A stretch of 49,969 bases of DNA from positions 1-49,969 of the forward strand of contig NZ_JANHJQ010000032.1 of the NCBI RefSeq assembly GCF_024609785.1. The letters are read 5' to 3'. Made by a program: the position numbers and the translations under genes. The notes under the pieces were generated by a model. That model saw nothing but the letters and a program-made list of their open reading frames with translations, was not told the origin of the DNA and ran no database searches. This DNA is from Pseudalkalibacillus decolorationis (GTDB taxonomy: Bacteria > Bacillota > Bacilli > Bacillales > Fictibacillaceae). Positions 1 through 9,137 of the stretch are shown in pieces; position 1 is the stretch's first letter; each line of letters begins with the position of its first letter.

Positions 1-123
1 ACTGTAGAGGAATTACGTAAGAAAGTAGACGATTACATGGATTACTACAATTCCTCCAGGTATCAATGGGGATTAGAAAAGATGACCCCGGAACAATTCC
101 GAGGTCACCTCTTAGCTGCTTAG
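1..123 (+). CDS. IS3-family transposase (OrfB), C-terminal fragment
   Basis: The open frame enters from the left edge and stops at TAG 121-123, leaving 40 residues. The peptide contains VDDYMDYYNSSRYQWGLEK followed by MTPEQFRGHL, which fits the extreme C-terminus of IS3-family (IS150-like) DDE integrases: a 'Y-x-x-Y-N-x-x-R' helix followed by '(S/T)P-x-(Q/E)(F/Y)R'. The catalytic DDE residues would lie outside the window, so it cannot be said whether the copy is intact. The element end presumably falls within the next few dozen bases (T-rich 129-160), but no terminal inverted repeat can be confirmed without the other end. Confidence 0.75.
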   Translation, partial: TVEELRKKVDDYMDYYNSSRYQWGLEKMTPEQFRGHLLAA

Positions 124-159
124 GACTTTTATTAAACTGTCTTTTTTTAAGGGTACAGT

Positions 160-729
160 TCATTTTTTATTTGGCTCTGACGTTTCATTTATTCGATCTT
201 GTTTAAGTTCATCTTCAGATGGAATTGAATGTTCACTAGGATAGTTTTCATTTGGTTTAATATTACTAATCATTCGTCCGAGGCCATTGTAAATTTCAGA
301 CTTAAGACTTCCTTCATTTATCTCTTTTCCCCACTGTTGTAGTTTCTTTAGATGCTTCGGGTCTGTTGTGACAACAGCATTCGCTCCATGAGTATGACTG
401 TTCACTTTTTGATAAATTATATCAACCACTTCATCCTTGTTCATGTCCTTTTGAATCTTCGCGCCCACGACGGTGTACATACCAGATACAATAACCCTTG
501 CATATTCTACACCTTCCACTTGCTCTGTTAATTGAACAAGTTCTTTTGCTCTCTCGGTATCTCCCGATGTTTTATGGACAATTGGTGTTTCATGCGTACC
601 ATTTTTATTTGTTTTCAAATTTTGCTCCGTTGGGTTTGTATAATTCTCCTGACCAGGGTCTGCCTGATCCCAATTACAGGCGGAAATCAAACTTAATACA
701 AGCAAGTTTATCGCAATTTTCTTGAACAT
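160..729 (-). CDS. YhcN/YlaJ-family sporulation lipoprotein
   Basis: A 189-residue secreted lipoprotein. It has a short basic N-terminus (MFKK), a hydrophobic stretch and a lipobox LISAC, then a charged Asn/Thr/Glu-rich linker. The body, with ARVIVSGMYTVVGAKI and a following GANAVVTTDP segment, matches the spore YhcN/YlaJ family as I know it, whose members associate with the forespore membrane or germination apparatus. The ATG at 727-729 is chosen because AGGTGG lies just upstream; a GTG three codons earlier would overlap that site. It is convergent with the IS fragment and divergent from the recombinase-like gene. The exact role is unknown. Confidence 0.8.
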   Translation of the reverse strand: MFKKIAINLLVLSLISACNWDQADPGQENYTNPTEQNLKTNKNGTHETPIVHKTSGDTERAKELVQLTEQVEGVEYARVIVSGMYTVVGAKIQKDMNKDEVVDIIYQKVNSHTHGANAVVTTDPKHLKKLQQWGKEINEGSLKSEIYNGLGRMISNIKPNENYPSEHSIPSEDELKQDRINETSEPNKK

Positions 730-813
730 TAAGCCCACCTCATCACTATTTTCTTATATCGTTTGATGAATGGTGTTTTGTTATTCATTAAGAAATAAAA
801 AACAGCATGGATA

Positions 814-822
814 TGCTATAAT
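814..822 (+). promoter_or_regulatory. extended -10 promoter for the recombinase-like gene
   Basis: TGCTATAAT gives a perfect -10 (TATAAT, 817-822) with a TGn extension. No good -35 lies 17 bp upstream. Transcription would start about 15 nt before the AAGGTGGTG ribosome binding site of the gene at 845. Confidence 0.5.
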
Positions 823-844
823 CATAGTACAAGGTGGTGTTCAA

Positions 845-1822
845 ATGGAAACAAAGGACAAACCACGGTTAGCATTCGATTTTATTTATTTTTTAGAAAA
901 GAAGGGAAAACGTCCATCAACAATTAAACGGTATCGTTATGATCTTGAAGACTTTCTCGCATGGATACGTGTAAATGAACTTTCATATGAGGATGATACT
1001 GTATTTCGCTATACATTTATCCAATCCTATTTTGATTTCCTTTCATATGAACGGAACTATTCCTTTCGCACTCTTAAACGTGTATACAGTGTACTAAACC
1101 AGTATCATGGCTACCTCAAAAATCATCGCGTTATTTCTGAAAATCCACTGGTCCAAATAACAATTGATGCCTTTAATAAGGATTCCTTTTCAGAAGACAT
1201 GTTTATAACTGAGAATGAGCAAAACCAATTGATTGAAACTATTCAGTCTGAAAAGGATTTAACGGAAAACCAGCTAAAAGCTCACTCCTACCTAACAAAT
1301 AGAAATGTGGCAATCATACACCTCATGCTAAAATATGGACTTACTCTACAAGATATTGTTTCGATTAATATGAGGAATGTTTCATTTATACAAAAAAAAA
1401 TCATAGTTCGAAGCTCAGATGGAGACTTAAACCGAAGCATCACATTGACTGAAGATGTCCTTAGTGAACTGTTGTCCTATTATAGTTTAATTCCACAAGC
1501 AGTCCGTCCAACCCAAGATGATACAGACCCATTTTTTGTTGCTTTTGATTTTCAACGATTAACGTATCGCTGGAGTTATGAGGAAGATCAGCCAAAGCGT
1601 TTAACGAATATTGCTATACAGAAAATGATTAGGCAAGAGGTTAGTAGAGCTGGATTGCGTAAAGGTATCTCATCTCAACATTTCAGAAGAACGGCGGTCC
1701 TTAACGCTGTTCAATCAGGAAAGGATTCTGAAACGATTCAGTATCAATTCGGAATGAAAACACCTTTGACTCTAAATCGGTATTATGATTACGTTCACCA
1801 ACTATCTTTAGAAACAACTTAG
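845..1822 (+). CDS. tyrosine recombinase/integrase-like protein with degenerate catalytic residues
   Basis: 325 residues from ATG 845, preceded by AAGGTGGTG; the frame stays open upstream without a better start. Residues 10-110 look like the SAM-like core-binding domain (TIKRYRYDLEDFLAW) of XerC/D-type enzymes, and 150-320 like the catalytic domain. Box II keeps H-x-x-R (H279, R282) and a candidate nucleophile in NRYYDYV (Y313). However, the box I 'GLR' motif reads GLT (T167), no clear catalytic Lys is seen in the beta hairpin (RSSDGDLNRS), and the usual 'GH' before the Tyr is GM (303-304). Strand transfer activity is therefore doubtful. It may be a domesticated DNA-binding relative. Monocistronic, with its own promoter and terminator. 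Confidence 0.8.
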   Translation: METKDKPRLAFDFIYFLEKKGKRPSTIKRYRYDLEDFLAWIRVNELSYEDDTVFRYTFIQSYFDFLSYERNYSFRTLKRVYSVLNQYHGYLKNHRVISENPLVQITIDAFNKDSFSEDMFITENEQNQLIETIQSEKDLTENQLKAHSYLTNRNVAIIHLMLKYGLTLQDIVSINMRNVSFIQKKIIVRSSDGDLNRSITLTEDVLSELLSYYSLIPQAVRPTQDDTDPFFVAFDFQRLTYRWSYEEDQPKRLTNIAIQKMIRQEVSRAGLRKGISSQHFRRTAVLNAVQSGKDSETIQYQFGMKTPLTLNRYYDYVHQLSLETT

Positions 1823-1838
1823 AAAATAGAAACAGCAA

Positions 1839-1910
1839 AAGGCTGACTAAAATTTCTTTACCCCTCTCTTTAATTGAGGAGGATAAGATTTTAAAGTCAG
1901 CCTTGTTTTT
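1839..1910 (+). terminator. terminator after the recombinase-like gene
   Basis: AAGGCTGACT...AGTCAGCCTT arms, extended inward by further complementary bases (AAAAT/ATTTT, CCCTC/GAGGAGG), followed by TGTTTTTG on the plus strand. The minus strand also has a T-run, so it may serve hfq in the other direction as well. Confidence 0.7.
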
Positions 1911-2025
1911 GTTCAAAGGTAAGAAAGTTTAACTTTTTTGACCTTTAGGGATACCCAGGGGGGGCATGTTCTTTACTTAATTCTTTTTTACGAACCGTCA
2001 TCAATCTTACTTCAAACATCATAAA

Positions 2026-2044
2026 GAGTATTCAATGAATACTC
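2026..2044 (-). terminator. possible hfq terminator
   Basis: GAGTATTCA/TGAATACTC is a perfect 9-bp dyad with a one-base loop starting just after the hfq stop. It is followed on the minus strand only by a short TTTA run, so it is a modest terminator candidate. Confidence 0.45.
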
Positions 2045-2047
2045 AAA

Positions 2048-2284
2048 TTATCCATTTGGGTTCTCAGAATTAAACTCTACTGCTCGTTGCGGTGTAAATG
2101 TTGAAATGGCGTGCTTGTAAATCAATTGTTGTTTTCCATCTGATTCTAATACAACGGTGAAATTATCAAACCCTTTTACAAGACCCTTAAGTTGGAATCC
2201 GTTCAAAAGGTATACCGTTACGAATACATTTTCCTTGCGAAGAGTGTTCAAAAATTGATCTTGGATATTAATGGATTGCTTCAT
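2048..2284 (-). CDS. hfq: RNA chaperone Hfq
   Basis: 78 residues, full length for a Bacillus Hfq. The Sm1 region ([19 protein letters not shown]), NGFQLKG turn and Sm2 motif YKHAIST are all visible; the KH pair binds U-rich RNA at the proximal face in the family. The ring-forming protein helps small RNAs pair with mRNAs, though its role in Bacillus is weaker than in enterics. The start is supported by AGGAGG 9 nt upstream. It is the last gene after mutL-miaA, preserving the widespread miaA-hfq adjacency. Confidence 0.95.
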   Translation of the reverse strand: MKQSINIQDQFLNTLRKENVFVTVYLLNGFQLKGLVKGFDNFTVVLESDGKQQLIYKHAISTFTPQRAVEFNSENPNG

Positions 2285-2317
2285 GTGTATAGGCCTCCTA
2301 AATAAACGTTCATAAAA

Positions 2318-3253
2318 TTAATTCGATTTAAGATCGAGCTTTCCTGCTACAAATCGTAAAATTGATGGAATTTTTTCATCTAGCTTACCATTTGTCATGT
2401 CAAACCACTCGACATCCATCTGATGCTTGAACCAAGTTAACTGTCTTTTAGCGTACCTTCTAGAGTTTCTCTTCAGTTGCTCGATTGCAGTTTCACTTGA
2501 ATACTCGCCATCGAAATACCGGTAAATTTCTTTATATCCGATCGCTTGTATTGATTGAGTATCCCGAACGTTGGACTCATACAGCTTCTTAACTTCATCA
2601 AAGAGTCCTTCTTGAACCATCATTTCCACTCTAAGATTAATTCGCTCATAAAGGCGTTCGCGATCCATTGTTAATCCAATCACAGCTAGATTATACGGAG
2701 ATTCCTCCGCGTAACGATCTGAAACGGTACTCCCGGTCGCCCGAAATACCTCCAGAGCGCGAAACACTCTGCGGACATTATTCGGATGAATTTGACGAGC
2801 ACGTTCAGGATCAATTTCTTGAAGTCGGCTGTGCAGTGCATCCACTCCGTAATTATTCACAAATTCTTCGAGCTCTTGGCGATAGCTAGGATCACTTATC
2901 GCATCATTAAAGTTATAGTTGTGTGTAACAGACCGTACATATAATCCTGTTCCACCAACCATGACAGGCAATTTATTTCGGTTGTGAAGGTCATCGATCA
3001 CTTGCTGTGCATCCTTTTGGTAGTCCGCTACAGAATAATCCTCTTCTGGTGAACAAATATCCAATAAATGATGCGGAACACCTTCCATTTCCTCAGGTTT
3101 AACCTTAGCAGTACCAATGTCCATCCTTTGATAAATTTGCATAGAATCACTGTTAATTACTTCTCCATGAAACGCCTTTGCTACTTCAATGCTTGTTTTT
3201 GTTTTCCCTACTGCCGTTGGGCCAACAATCACAACAAGAGCTGGCTTAGTCAT
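2318..3253 (-). CDS. miaA: tRNA dimethylallyltransferase MiaA
   Basis: 311 residues. It transfers a dimethylallyl group to N6 of A37 in tRNAs reading UNN codons, the first step of ms2i6A formation; MiaB, which performs the second step, is encoded at 9.1-10.7 kb. The N-terminal P-loop GPTAVGKT and the substrate motif INSDSMQIY are present. An in-frame ATG further upstream overlaps the mutL stop, but the ATG at 3251-3253 is preferred because GTTGGAGGA lies 6 nt before it. The gene is coupled to mutL (stop at 3274) and followed by hfq 33 bp downstream. Confidence 0.96.
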   Translation of the reverse strand: MTKPALVVIVGPTAVGKTKTSIEVAKAFHGEVINSDSMQIYQRMDIGTAKVKPEEMEGVPHHLLDICSPEEDYSVADYQKDAQQVIDDLHNRNKLPVMVGGTGLYVRSVTHNYNFNDAISDPSYRQELEEFVNNYGVDALHSRLQEIDPERARQIHPNNVRRVFRALEVFRATGSTVSDRYAEESPYNLAVIGLTMDRERLYERINLRVEMMVQEGLFDEVKKLYESNVRDTQSIQAIGYKEIYRYFDGEYSSETAIEQLKRNSRRYAKRQLTWFKHQMDVEWFDMTNGKLDEKIPSILRFVAGKLDLKSN

Positions 3254-3273
3254 CTTATTCCTCCAACTGTCCA

Positions 3274-5145
3274 TTACATTACTCGTTTAAACATCTTCTC
3301 CATATCATACGTAGTAAATTGGACGATTATGGGTCTTCCATGCGGACAAGTGAATGGATCGCTTGCTTTTCTTAACGTTTCAATCAAATGAACCATTTCA
3401 TCATGACGCAAATGACGGTTTGCCTTAATAGATCCTTTACATGACATCATAATTGCCGCTTCTTCTCTTAAATGCTTCAGATCTGTTTTCTGATCATCCA
3501 AAACTTGATCAATGATCTCCCGAATTGTTTCTCGCTCTTCCCCCTGCGGAAACCATTGTGGGTGTGAACGAACAATGTAGGCATTGGTTCCAAAGGATTC
3601 TAAAAAGATCCCAACAGCAGCTAATTCTTCGATGTGTAATCGGATAACGCCTGATTCACTATGAGTAAACTCAAACGTCAACGGTACAAGTAATTCCTGT
3701 ACTTCATGTTCAACCTGAGCAACCTTAGTCCGATAATATTCATATTTAATCCGCTCTTGAGCTGCATGTTGATCGATGATGTACATTCCTTGATCATTTT
3801 GTGCAACTATATACGTTCCATGGACCTGACCAACAGGATACATCTGCGGAACCCTTTTGGGAAGTGCATCACGCTGAAGACTATTTTCGGATTTGGATGA
3901 TTGCTGTTCTTCGGTAAAAGTTGTATTTGGTTCTGACCTTTTTGTTTTCTCATCAATCTGATCAAATTTCGGTTCTTCTAAACTAGATTTAGAATCAGTA
4001 AATTTATCAAAAAGTTGTGCCCTTTCTCTTACAAGATCATTCTGCCTGTGATCATCTTGTTCATTTTGTTGTGAGGAATGTTCTAAATCAAGTGTATGTT
4101 GTTCTGATCTTTGGTTTGTTTTCTTTCCATTAGAAGGATCGGTTCCATTCGGAATCAATTCAGTTGCCCGTAATGCCTCATAAACCCCTACCTCTATTGC
4201 CTTTGCTAATTCCTTTTCCTTACTAAACCTTGCTTCAAGCTTTGCAGGGTGTACATTTACATCCACCAGAATTGGATCCAGTTGAATGGAAAGCACGACA
4301 ATAGGATGTCTTCCTATTGGTAATAATGTATGATATGCCTGTTCAATAGCCTTAAAAGCGGTATAATTTTTAATAAATCGACCATTTATAAATAGTGATA
4401 CGTATTGCCTTGAAGATCGAGTAATTTCAGGTTTTACAGCATAGCCTGATATCGTATAATCAAGAGTTTTATTTTTGACAGGTAGCATTTTTTTCGCTAC
4501 AGATATACCGTAAATGGCAGCAATTACTTGCTGAACATCCCCGTTCCCAGGTGTCTTTAATACACTTTTCCCATTATGCTTTAAATGAAATGCCACGTTG
4601 GGATGTCCCATTGCCAACCTATTGATAACATCAGTAATATTCCCTAGCTCAGTATGGACAGTTTTTAGATGCTTTAACCGTGCAGGCGTGTTATGGAACA
4701 GTTGAGTAACGGTAATATCCGTCCCCTTACGGCTATCTGATTTTGATTTCGCTATTACTTTCCCATATTGAATTTCAAGGGAATTCCCGGCACCTAATCC
4801 TGTACTTGTCTTAATCTCGACCTTCGCAACCGAACCGATACTCGGAAGGGCTTCACCGCGAAAACCGAGCGTTCGTATGTGGAATAGATCATTCTCCTGC
4901 TGAATTTTGCTGGTGGCATGGCGTTGAAAGGCAATCTTCAGATCATCCGCTTCAATACCTTCCCCGTTATCGGTGATTCGGATCCTTGATAAACCACCCT
5001 CATCCACTTCAATATCAATGCGTGAACTTTTTGCATCCAATGAATTTTCTACGAGTTCTTTCACAACAGAAGCAGGTCTTTCCACGACTTCTCCGGCAGC
5101 AATTTTATTGGATAAAAGATCGTCTAGCTGTTTGATCTTACCCAT
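3274..5145 (-). CDS. mutL: DNA mismatch repair protein MutL
   Basis: 623 residues. The N-terminal GHKL ATPase shows [20 protein letters not shown] and [13 protein letters not shown] low-complexity acidic linker (about residues 340-430) precedes the C-terminal dimerisation/endonuclease domain. That domain carries [17 protein letters not shown] (the D-Q-H-A-x2-E-x4-E metal site), [10 protein letters not shown] and CPHGRP, so this is the nicking type of MutL found in bacteria lacking MutH. The ATG overlaps the end of mutS by 22 nt, and its GGGAGGAA ribosome binding site lies inside mutS, which indicates translational coupling. Confidence 0.97.
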   Translation of the reverse strand: MGKIKQLDDLLSNKIAAGEVVERPASVVKELVENSLDAKSSRIDIEVDEGGLSRIRITDNGEGIEADDLKIAFQRHATSKIQQENDLFHIRTLGFRGEALPSIGSVAKVEIKTSTGLGAGNSLEIQYGKVIAKSKSDSRKGTDITVTQLFHNTPARLKHLKTVHTELGNITDVINRLAMGHPNVAFHLKHNGKSVLKTPGNGDVQQVIAAIYGISVAKKMLPVKNKTLDYTISGYAVKPEITRSSRQYVSLFINGRFIKNYTAFKAIEQAYHTLLPIGRHPIVVLSIQLDPILVDVNVHPAKLEARFSKEKELAKAIEVGVYEALRATELIPNGTDPSNGKKTNQRSEQHTLDLEHSSQQNEQDDHRQNDLVRERAQLFDKFTDSKSSLEEPKFDQIDEKTKRSEPNTTFTEEQQSSKSENSLQRDALPKRVPQMYPVGQVHGTYIVAQNDQGMYIIDQHAAQERIKYEYYRTKVAQVEHEVQELLVPLTFEFTHSESGVIRLHIEELAAVGIFLESFGTNAYIVRSHPQWFPQGEERETIREIIDQVLDDQKTDLKHLREEAAIMMSCKGSIKANRHLRHDEMVHLIETLRKASDPFTCPHGRPIIVQFTTYDMEKMFKRVM

Positions 5146-7757
5146 TTCGATTCCTCCCGCTCATTTTTTTTGAGAGCTGTTTGCAATTCATGGATTGCAT
5201 TCATTGCTTGTAAAGGCGTCATCGCCATCAACTCAAGCTCTTTGAGTTGTGAGATTACTGGATGCTCCTTTTCCTTTTGTTGACGTGGCTTTTTTTGAGA
5301 GTCAGATGGATCAAAAAAGGATAGTTGATTCGTTGTTTCGTTTACAGTTTGGCTATTTTCTAAATCACTTGTACCATTCGTTTGTTTTGTTTCATAAACT
5401 CCAAGAAGTTCATTCGCTCTTTTGATTAAATCTTCCGGGAGCTTCGCTAGTTCCGCAACATGAATACCATAGCTCTTATCCGCTTTTCCGTCTTCAACCC
5501 GATGGAGGAAAACAACTTTTCCATTTTCCTCCATGGCTTTTACGTGTACATTTTTTAAGCGATCTAAACTGTTTTCCAATACCGTTAATTCATGGTAATG
5601 GGTCGAAAATAACGTCTTAGCACCGATCTGTTCATGTATATACTCTACGATGGACTGCGCAAGTGACATCCCATCATATGTGGAAGTCCCTCGTCCAATC
5701 TCATCAAGCAAAAGTAAACTCCTTTCAGTAGCATGTGATAACGCATATTCTGCTTCCATCATTTCAACCATAAATGTACTTTGTCCACCTGCAAGGTCAT
5801 CAGCAGCTCCTATTCTAGTGAAAATTTGATCGAATATCGGAAGAATCGCTTGATCTGCGGGAACATAACAACCCACCTGCAGCAATACGGAGGAGAGAGC
5901 TACTTGCCGCATATAGGTACTTTTACCGGCCATATTAGGTCCTGTTATAAGTAAGACTTCCCGCTCAGTATCCATGTATACATCATTGGAAACATAATCT
6001 TGACGATCCATCATCTTCTCTACTACAGGATGACGACCAGAGGAAATTTGCAGTGTCCCGTCGTCAGATACCAGAGGTTTACAGAATTGTCCTTCCTCAC
6101 TAACAACGGCAAAGCTCTGAAGGACATCAATCTCGCTTAACTGCTTTGCAAGCAGTTGCAGTTTAGGGATGTATGCTTTAACCTTCTCACGGATCGTTAG
6201 GAATAATTCATATTCCAGCTCAATCGATTTTTCCTCTGCCTCAAGTATAATTGCTTCCTTTTCCTTCAACTCAGGTGTGATAAATCGTTCTGCATTGGCT
6301 AATGTTTGTTTTCGTTCATACCTTTGTTCATCGATTAAATGCAAATTACTTCTTGTACATTCAATGTAATAGCCAAAAATACGGTTATATCCGATTTTTA
6401 ATGAACGAATACCTGTTCTTTCTTTTTCCTTCTGTTCTAAAGAAGCAATCCAAGACTTTCCGTTCACACTTGCATCTCGATAGGCATCAAGTCCTTCATG
6501 ATAACCATCTTTAATAATCGTTCCTTCTTTAATGGTTAACGGTGCATCTTCGTGGATCGCTTGTTCAAGTAAATCTGAGAGCTCTGAGCACGGGTCCATC
6601 TTATTAGACCGCTCTAGCAAACCGGAATGATCCATATCAAGAAGGACATCCTTAACGTTTGGAACCTTTTGTAAGGATTGTTTAAGCTGATACAAATCAC
6701 GTGCATTCACGTTTCCATAGGACACCTTTCCTGCTAAACGCTCTAAATCATAGACTTCAAGCAAATGTTCACGAATCTCTTCACGCTTGAAAAATTGTTG
6801 CATGAACGATTCAACGATTACAAGTCTTTCCTCAATTGCGCTTTTTTCAACTAACGGTCGTTCTATCCACTGTTTTAATAAACGCCCTCCCATAGCGGTA
6901 ACAGTCTTGTCCAATAGCCATAGCAGCGAGCCTTTCTTTTGCTTTTGCCGTAAAGTCTCAACCAATTCAAGATTCCGCTTCGAATTCGGATCAATCTTCA
7001 TATGTCCTGATCGATCTACATACTGAAACTTCTGTAGATGATCAAGCGACCGCTTTTGTGTTTTCACTAAATACGTAATAAGGCGTTCTGCACTTTCTTT
7101 ACTTTCCGGTGAATGAAGATGTTCACAAATTGTATGTAAGGGGGCAGGTACTTCAATCTTGTCTTCAATCGATACGGTCAAATGAAACTGATCCTTTAAC
7201 AAAGTCTGCGATCCTGTATCCAAGTGACCGGGAACAATCACCTCTTTGGCCCCAACTGATTGGATTTGAAGACAAACGCCTTTCCAATCTTCCTCTAAAA
7301 ACGTGACAGAACATTCTCCTGTCGATAAGTCACACGTCGCAAACCCATATCCACCCTCAAAAGGGGATACAGAAGCAATAAAATTGTTTGCTTTCTCATC
7401 AAGCATACTGCCTTCCATTACTGTACCAGGTGTAATAATCTGTACAACGTCACGCTTGACGACTCCCTTAGCCGTTTTCGGATCTTCCACCTGTTCACAA
7501 ATGGCAACTTTATATCCTTTTTCAATCAGTTGTGAAATATAATTTTTCGATGAATGGTGGGGGACACCACACATCGGAATTCGGTTTCCTTTGCCACCAT
7601 CTCTACTTGTTAATGTAATTTCTAACTCCTTTGACGCTTTTGAGGCATCATCAAAAAAGAGCTCATAAAAGTCTCCTAAACGAAAAAATAAAAAGGCATC
7701 CTGATAATCTGCCTTAATCGTTAAATATTGCTGGATCATTGGAGTGTATTCAGCCAT
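5124..7757 (-). CDS. mutS: DNA mismatch recognition protein MutS
   Basis: 877 residues. The N-terminal mismatch-reading motif is in GDFYELF. Connector, lever and clamp regions follow, then the ATPase with Walker [14 protein letters not shown] near residue 600, [16 protein letters not shown] (Walker B) and STHYHEL. Near the C-terminus QLSFF is a beta-clamp binding motif of the type used to recruit MutS to the replisome in Bacillus. The start has GGAGGGG five bases upstream and a candidate promoter 33 bp upstream. First gene of a mutS-mutL-miaA-hfq unit. Confidence 0.97.
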   Translation of the reverse strand: MAEYTPMIQQYLTIKADYQDAFLFFRLGDFYELFFDDASKASKELEITLTSRDGGKGNRIPMCGVPHHSSKNYISQLIEKGYKVAICEQVEDPKTAKGVVKRDVVQIITPGTVMEGSMLDEKANNFIASVSPFEGGYGFATCDLSTGECSVTFLEEDWKGVCLQIQSVGAKEVIVPGHLDTGSQTLLKDQFHLTVSIEDKIEVPAPLHTICEHLHSPESKESAERLITYLVKTQKRSLDHLQKFQYVDRSGHMKIDPNSKRNLELVETLRQKQKKGSLLWLLDKTVTAMGGRLLKQWIERPLVEKSAIEERLVIVESFMQQFFKREEIREHLLEVYDLERLAGKVSYGNVNARDLYQLKQSLQKVPNVKDVLLDMDHSGLLERSNKMDPCSELSDLLEQAIHEDAPLTIKEGTIIKDGYHEGLDAYRDASVNGKSWIASLEQKEKERTGIRSLKIGYNRIFGYYIECTRSNLHLIDEQRYERKQTLANAERFITPELKEKEAIILEAEEKSIELEYELFLTIREKVKAYIPKLQLLAKQLSEIDVLQSFAVVSEEGQFCKPLVSDDGTLQISSGRHPVVEKMMDRQDYVSNDVYMDTEREVLLITGPNMAGKSTYMRQVALSSVLLQVGCYVPADQAILPIFDQIFTRIGAADDLAGGQSTFMVEMMEAEYALSHATERSLLLLDEIGRGTSTYDGMSLAQSIVEYIHEQIGAKTLFSTHYHELTVLENSLDRLKNVHVKAMEENGKVVFLHRVEDGKADKSYGIHVAELAKLPEDLIKRANELLGVYETKQTNGTSDLENSQTVNETTNQLSFFDPSDSQKKPRQQKEKEHPVISQLKELELMAMTPLQAMNAIHELQTALKKNEREESKWVRSNS

Positions 7758-7789
7758 GTTACCCCTCCATCATATGTAATCTACACCCC

Positions 7790-7798
7790 ATTATAGCA
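7790..7798 (-). promoter_or_regulatory. extended -10 promoter for mutS
   Basis: On the minus strand TGCTATAAT provides TATAAT with a TGn extension, 33 bp before the mutS ATG. No convincing -35 is present. The same nine bases occur before the recombinase-like gene at 814. Confidence 0.5.
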
Positions 7799-7873
7799 TA
7801 TTTCCAATGAACGCCTTTACTAAAAAATTCATGAGATCTTTGGAGTTTTAGTGAGAGTATAACATGTTAAGAA

Positions 7874-7952
7874 AGTAAAAAGGATTGACTCAAAATTCAG
7901 GTGTCAGGCACCTCCGGCAAGCGGAGAGCCGAACCCTAATGAGTCAACCCCT
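7874..7952 (-). terminator. cotE terminator with an enlarged stem-loop
   Basis: Read on the minus strand: GGGGTTGACTCA ... TGAGTCAATCC then TTTTTAC. Between the arms sits a 45-nt insert that carries its own GGTGCCTGACACC hairpin. It ends just beyond the cotE stop. Confidence 0.7.
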
Positions 7953-7955
7953 TCG

Positions 7956-8522
7956 TTACTCTTCCAAATCTCCAAGTAGGAAATTGGGATCTAAATCTTC
8001 AAACTCTTCGTCATCTACTTCATCTTCCCAATCTTCTTCTTCAATCTCATCCTCTACACCTTCTGGGTTTACATAAACCCAAACTTTCGTTTCCCCTATT
8101 ACCTCAGCAACAAATTCCCGTTCAACCTGCACAAGGACTTTGTTTCCGTTCGGTGAGATTGTCGCTTCTAATGTATTTGGTTCCTGCAATGCTCTTGCAT
8201 TCACTTCTTGATGACTTCCAATCGAATTTGCATCCTTTTTGGATAGGTTACAGCAATCTGTGTATTTGACTGTTTCTGTTACGACTTCTGTCTTCGTATT
8301 GTTATTGTAGGAATACCAAACATTAATATCATAGCTACCTTCTACGTCTACGGAATCCTTGTTCTCTAAAGCATTATACTTGTGATTGATAATCCAGCAA
8401 CCTAAAATGCTGGAAGGTTTATGAGCAGGAGTAATTGTATGCGTTGCTTGTGAGAACTTTCGGCCCTTGCCGCAAACTGCTTTAGTTATAATCTCTCTGT
8501 AACTGAAATCGTTTTTGGCCAT
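7956..8522 (-). CDS. cotE: outer spore coat morphogenetic protein CotE
   Basis: 188 residues with a strongly acidic C-terminus ([19 protein letters not shown]). Characteristic CotE segments are [40 protein letters not shown] and [17 protein letters not shown]. In Bacillus, CotE forms a shell in the mother cell around the forespore on which outer-coat proteins assemble. ATG 8520-8522 is chosen because GAGGAGGGA lies about 10 nt upstream; the frame also runs a few codons back to a TTG inside that region. It sits upstream of mutS as in other Bacilli, separated by its own terminator, with a sigma-E-like promoter about 107 bp upstream. Confidence 0.95.
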   Translation of the reverse strand: MAKNDFSYREIITKAVCGKGRKFSQATHTITPAHKPSSILGCWIINHKYNALENKDSVDVEGSYDINVWYSYNNNTKTEVVTETVKYTDCCNLSKKDANSIGSHQEVNARALQEPNTLEATISPNGNKVLVQVEREFVAEVIGETKVWVYVNPEGVEDEIEEEDWEDEVDDEEFEDLDPNFLLGDLEE

Positions 8523-8628
8523 GAAACTAAATCCCTCCTCTTCCAATCTTCAATTCATCCTATGCAGGGCGAATGACTAGTGTGCTAAAAATATTTTATA
8601 AACTCGTTCACAAATGTCCCGTTAATTA

Positions 8629-8656
8629 AGTGTATGAGTTTCAAATAAAAATATTG
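8629..8656 (-). promoter_or_regulatory. sigma-E-type promoter for cotE
   Basis: CAATATT (-35-like, 8650-8656), a 13-bp spacer, then CATACACT (-10, 8629-8636) closely match the mother-cell sigma-E consensus KMATATT-N13/14-CATACANT. B. subtilis cotE is known to have an early sigma-E promoter. Confidence 0.65.
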
Positions 8657-8676
8657 AATGTTTTTTGTGCGAATAC

Positions 8677-8712
8677 ACAAAAAAAGAGTGACGCATTTGC
8701 ATCACTCACTCT
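8677..8712 (-). terminator. terminator of the miaB-ricA unit
   Basis: On the minus strand GAGTGATGCA-AA-TGCGTCACTC forms a near-perfect hairpin followed by seven Ts, starting 9 nt beyond the ricA stop. Confidence 0.85.
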
Positions 8713-8720
8713 AAGAACTA

Positions 8721-9137
8721 TTAAATACGATTATGTTTCACAGCAGATCCGGTTAAGCCTTTTAGCTGATCTCCACTAGTCGATTCAATAATTTCGTCGG
8801 TTACTTTGTTTGAAATTGTGCTCGTTACGAGCTGCAATAAGTCGTTCACATCTGTTTGTGATTGTTTGAACTCCTGAACAATTGGAATTGAATCTACTTC
8901 AGCATGAAAGGTTTCAAGCTTTTCTTCAACTTTCTTAAGGGCTTCATGCTTTTGATAATGTTGTAAATTAACAGCTTCCTGCTGATAAATTTTGATCTTG
9001 CTTATTAACTTTTGAACTTTATCATTTTCATTAATCTTTGCTTCTGCTCTTTTGAAGAAATCAACTTCTTCAGTTGAAGCGATCATCTTAGCAAGTTCTT
9101 CTGCCTTTTCGATTACTTCTTTTCTAGTATTTGCCAT
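8721..9137 (-). CDS. ymcA: RicA/YmcA, RNA-processing and competence/biofilm regulator
   Basis: 138 residues, all-helical, YlbF/YmcA (Com_YlbF) family; the helical core EEVDFFKRAEAKINENDKV is typical. In B. subtilis, YmcA forms a complex with YlbF and YaaT that directs RNase Y cleavage of polycistronic mRNAs and affects biofilm, competence and sporulation. The start codon overlaps the miaB stop (TAATG), so the two are translationally coupled, with GAGGTGA supplied from within miaB. RNase Y itself is encoded about 10 kb away at 19-20.6 kb. Confidence 0.92.
   Translation of the reverse strand: MANTRKEVIEKAEELAKMIASTEEVDFFKRAEAKINENDKVQKLISKIKIYQQEAVNLQHYQKHEALKKVEEKLETFHAEVDSIPIVQEFKQSQTDVNDLLQLVTSTISNKVTDEIIESTSGDQLKGLTGSAVKHNRI

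Noticed and set aside
1701-1916. Minus-strand frame over the end of the recombinase-like gene
   Set aside because: It is antisense to a supported gene and includes the terminator hairpin.
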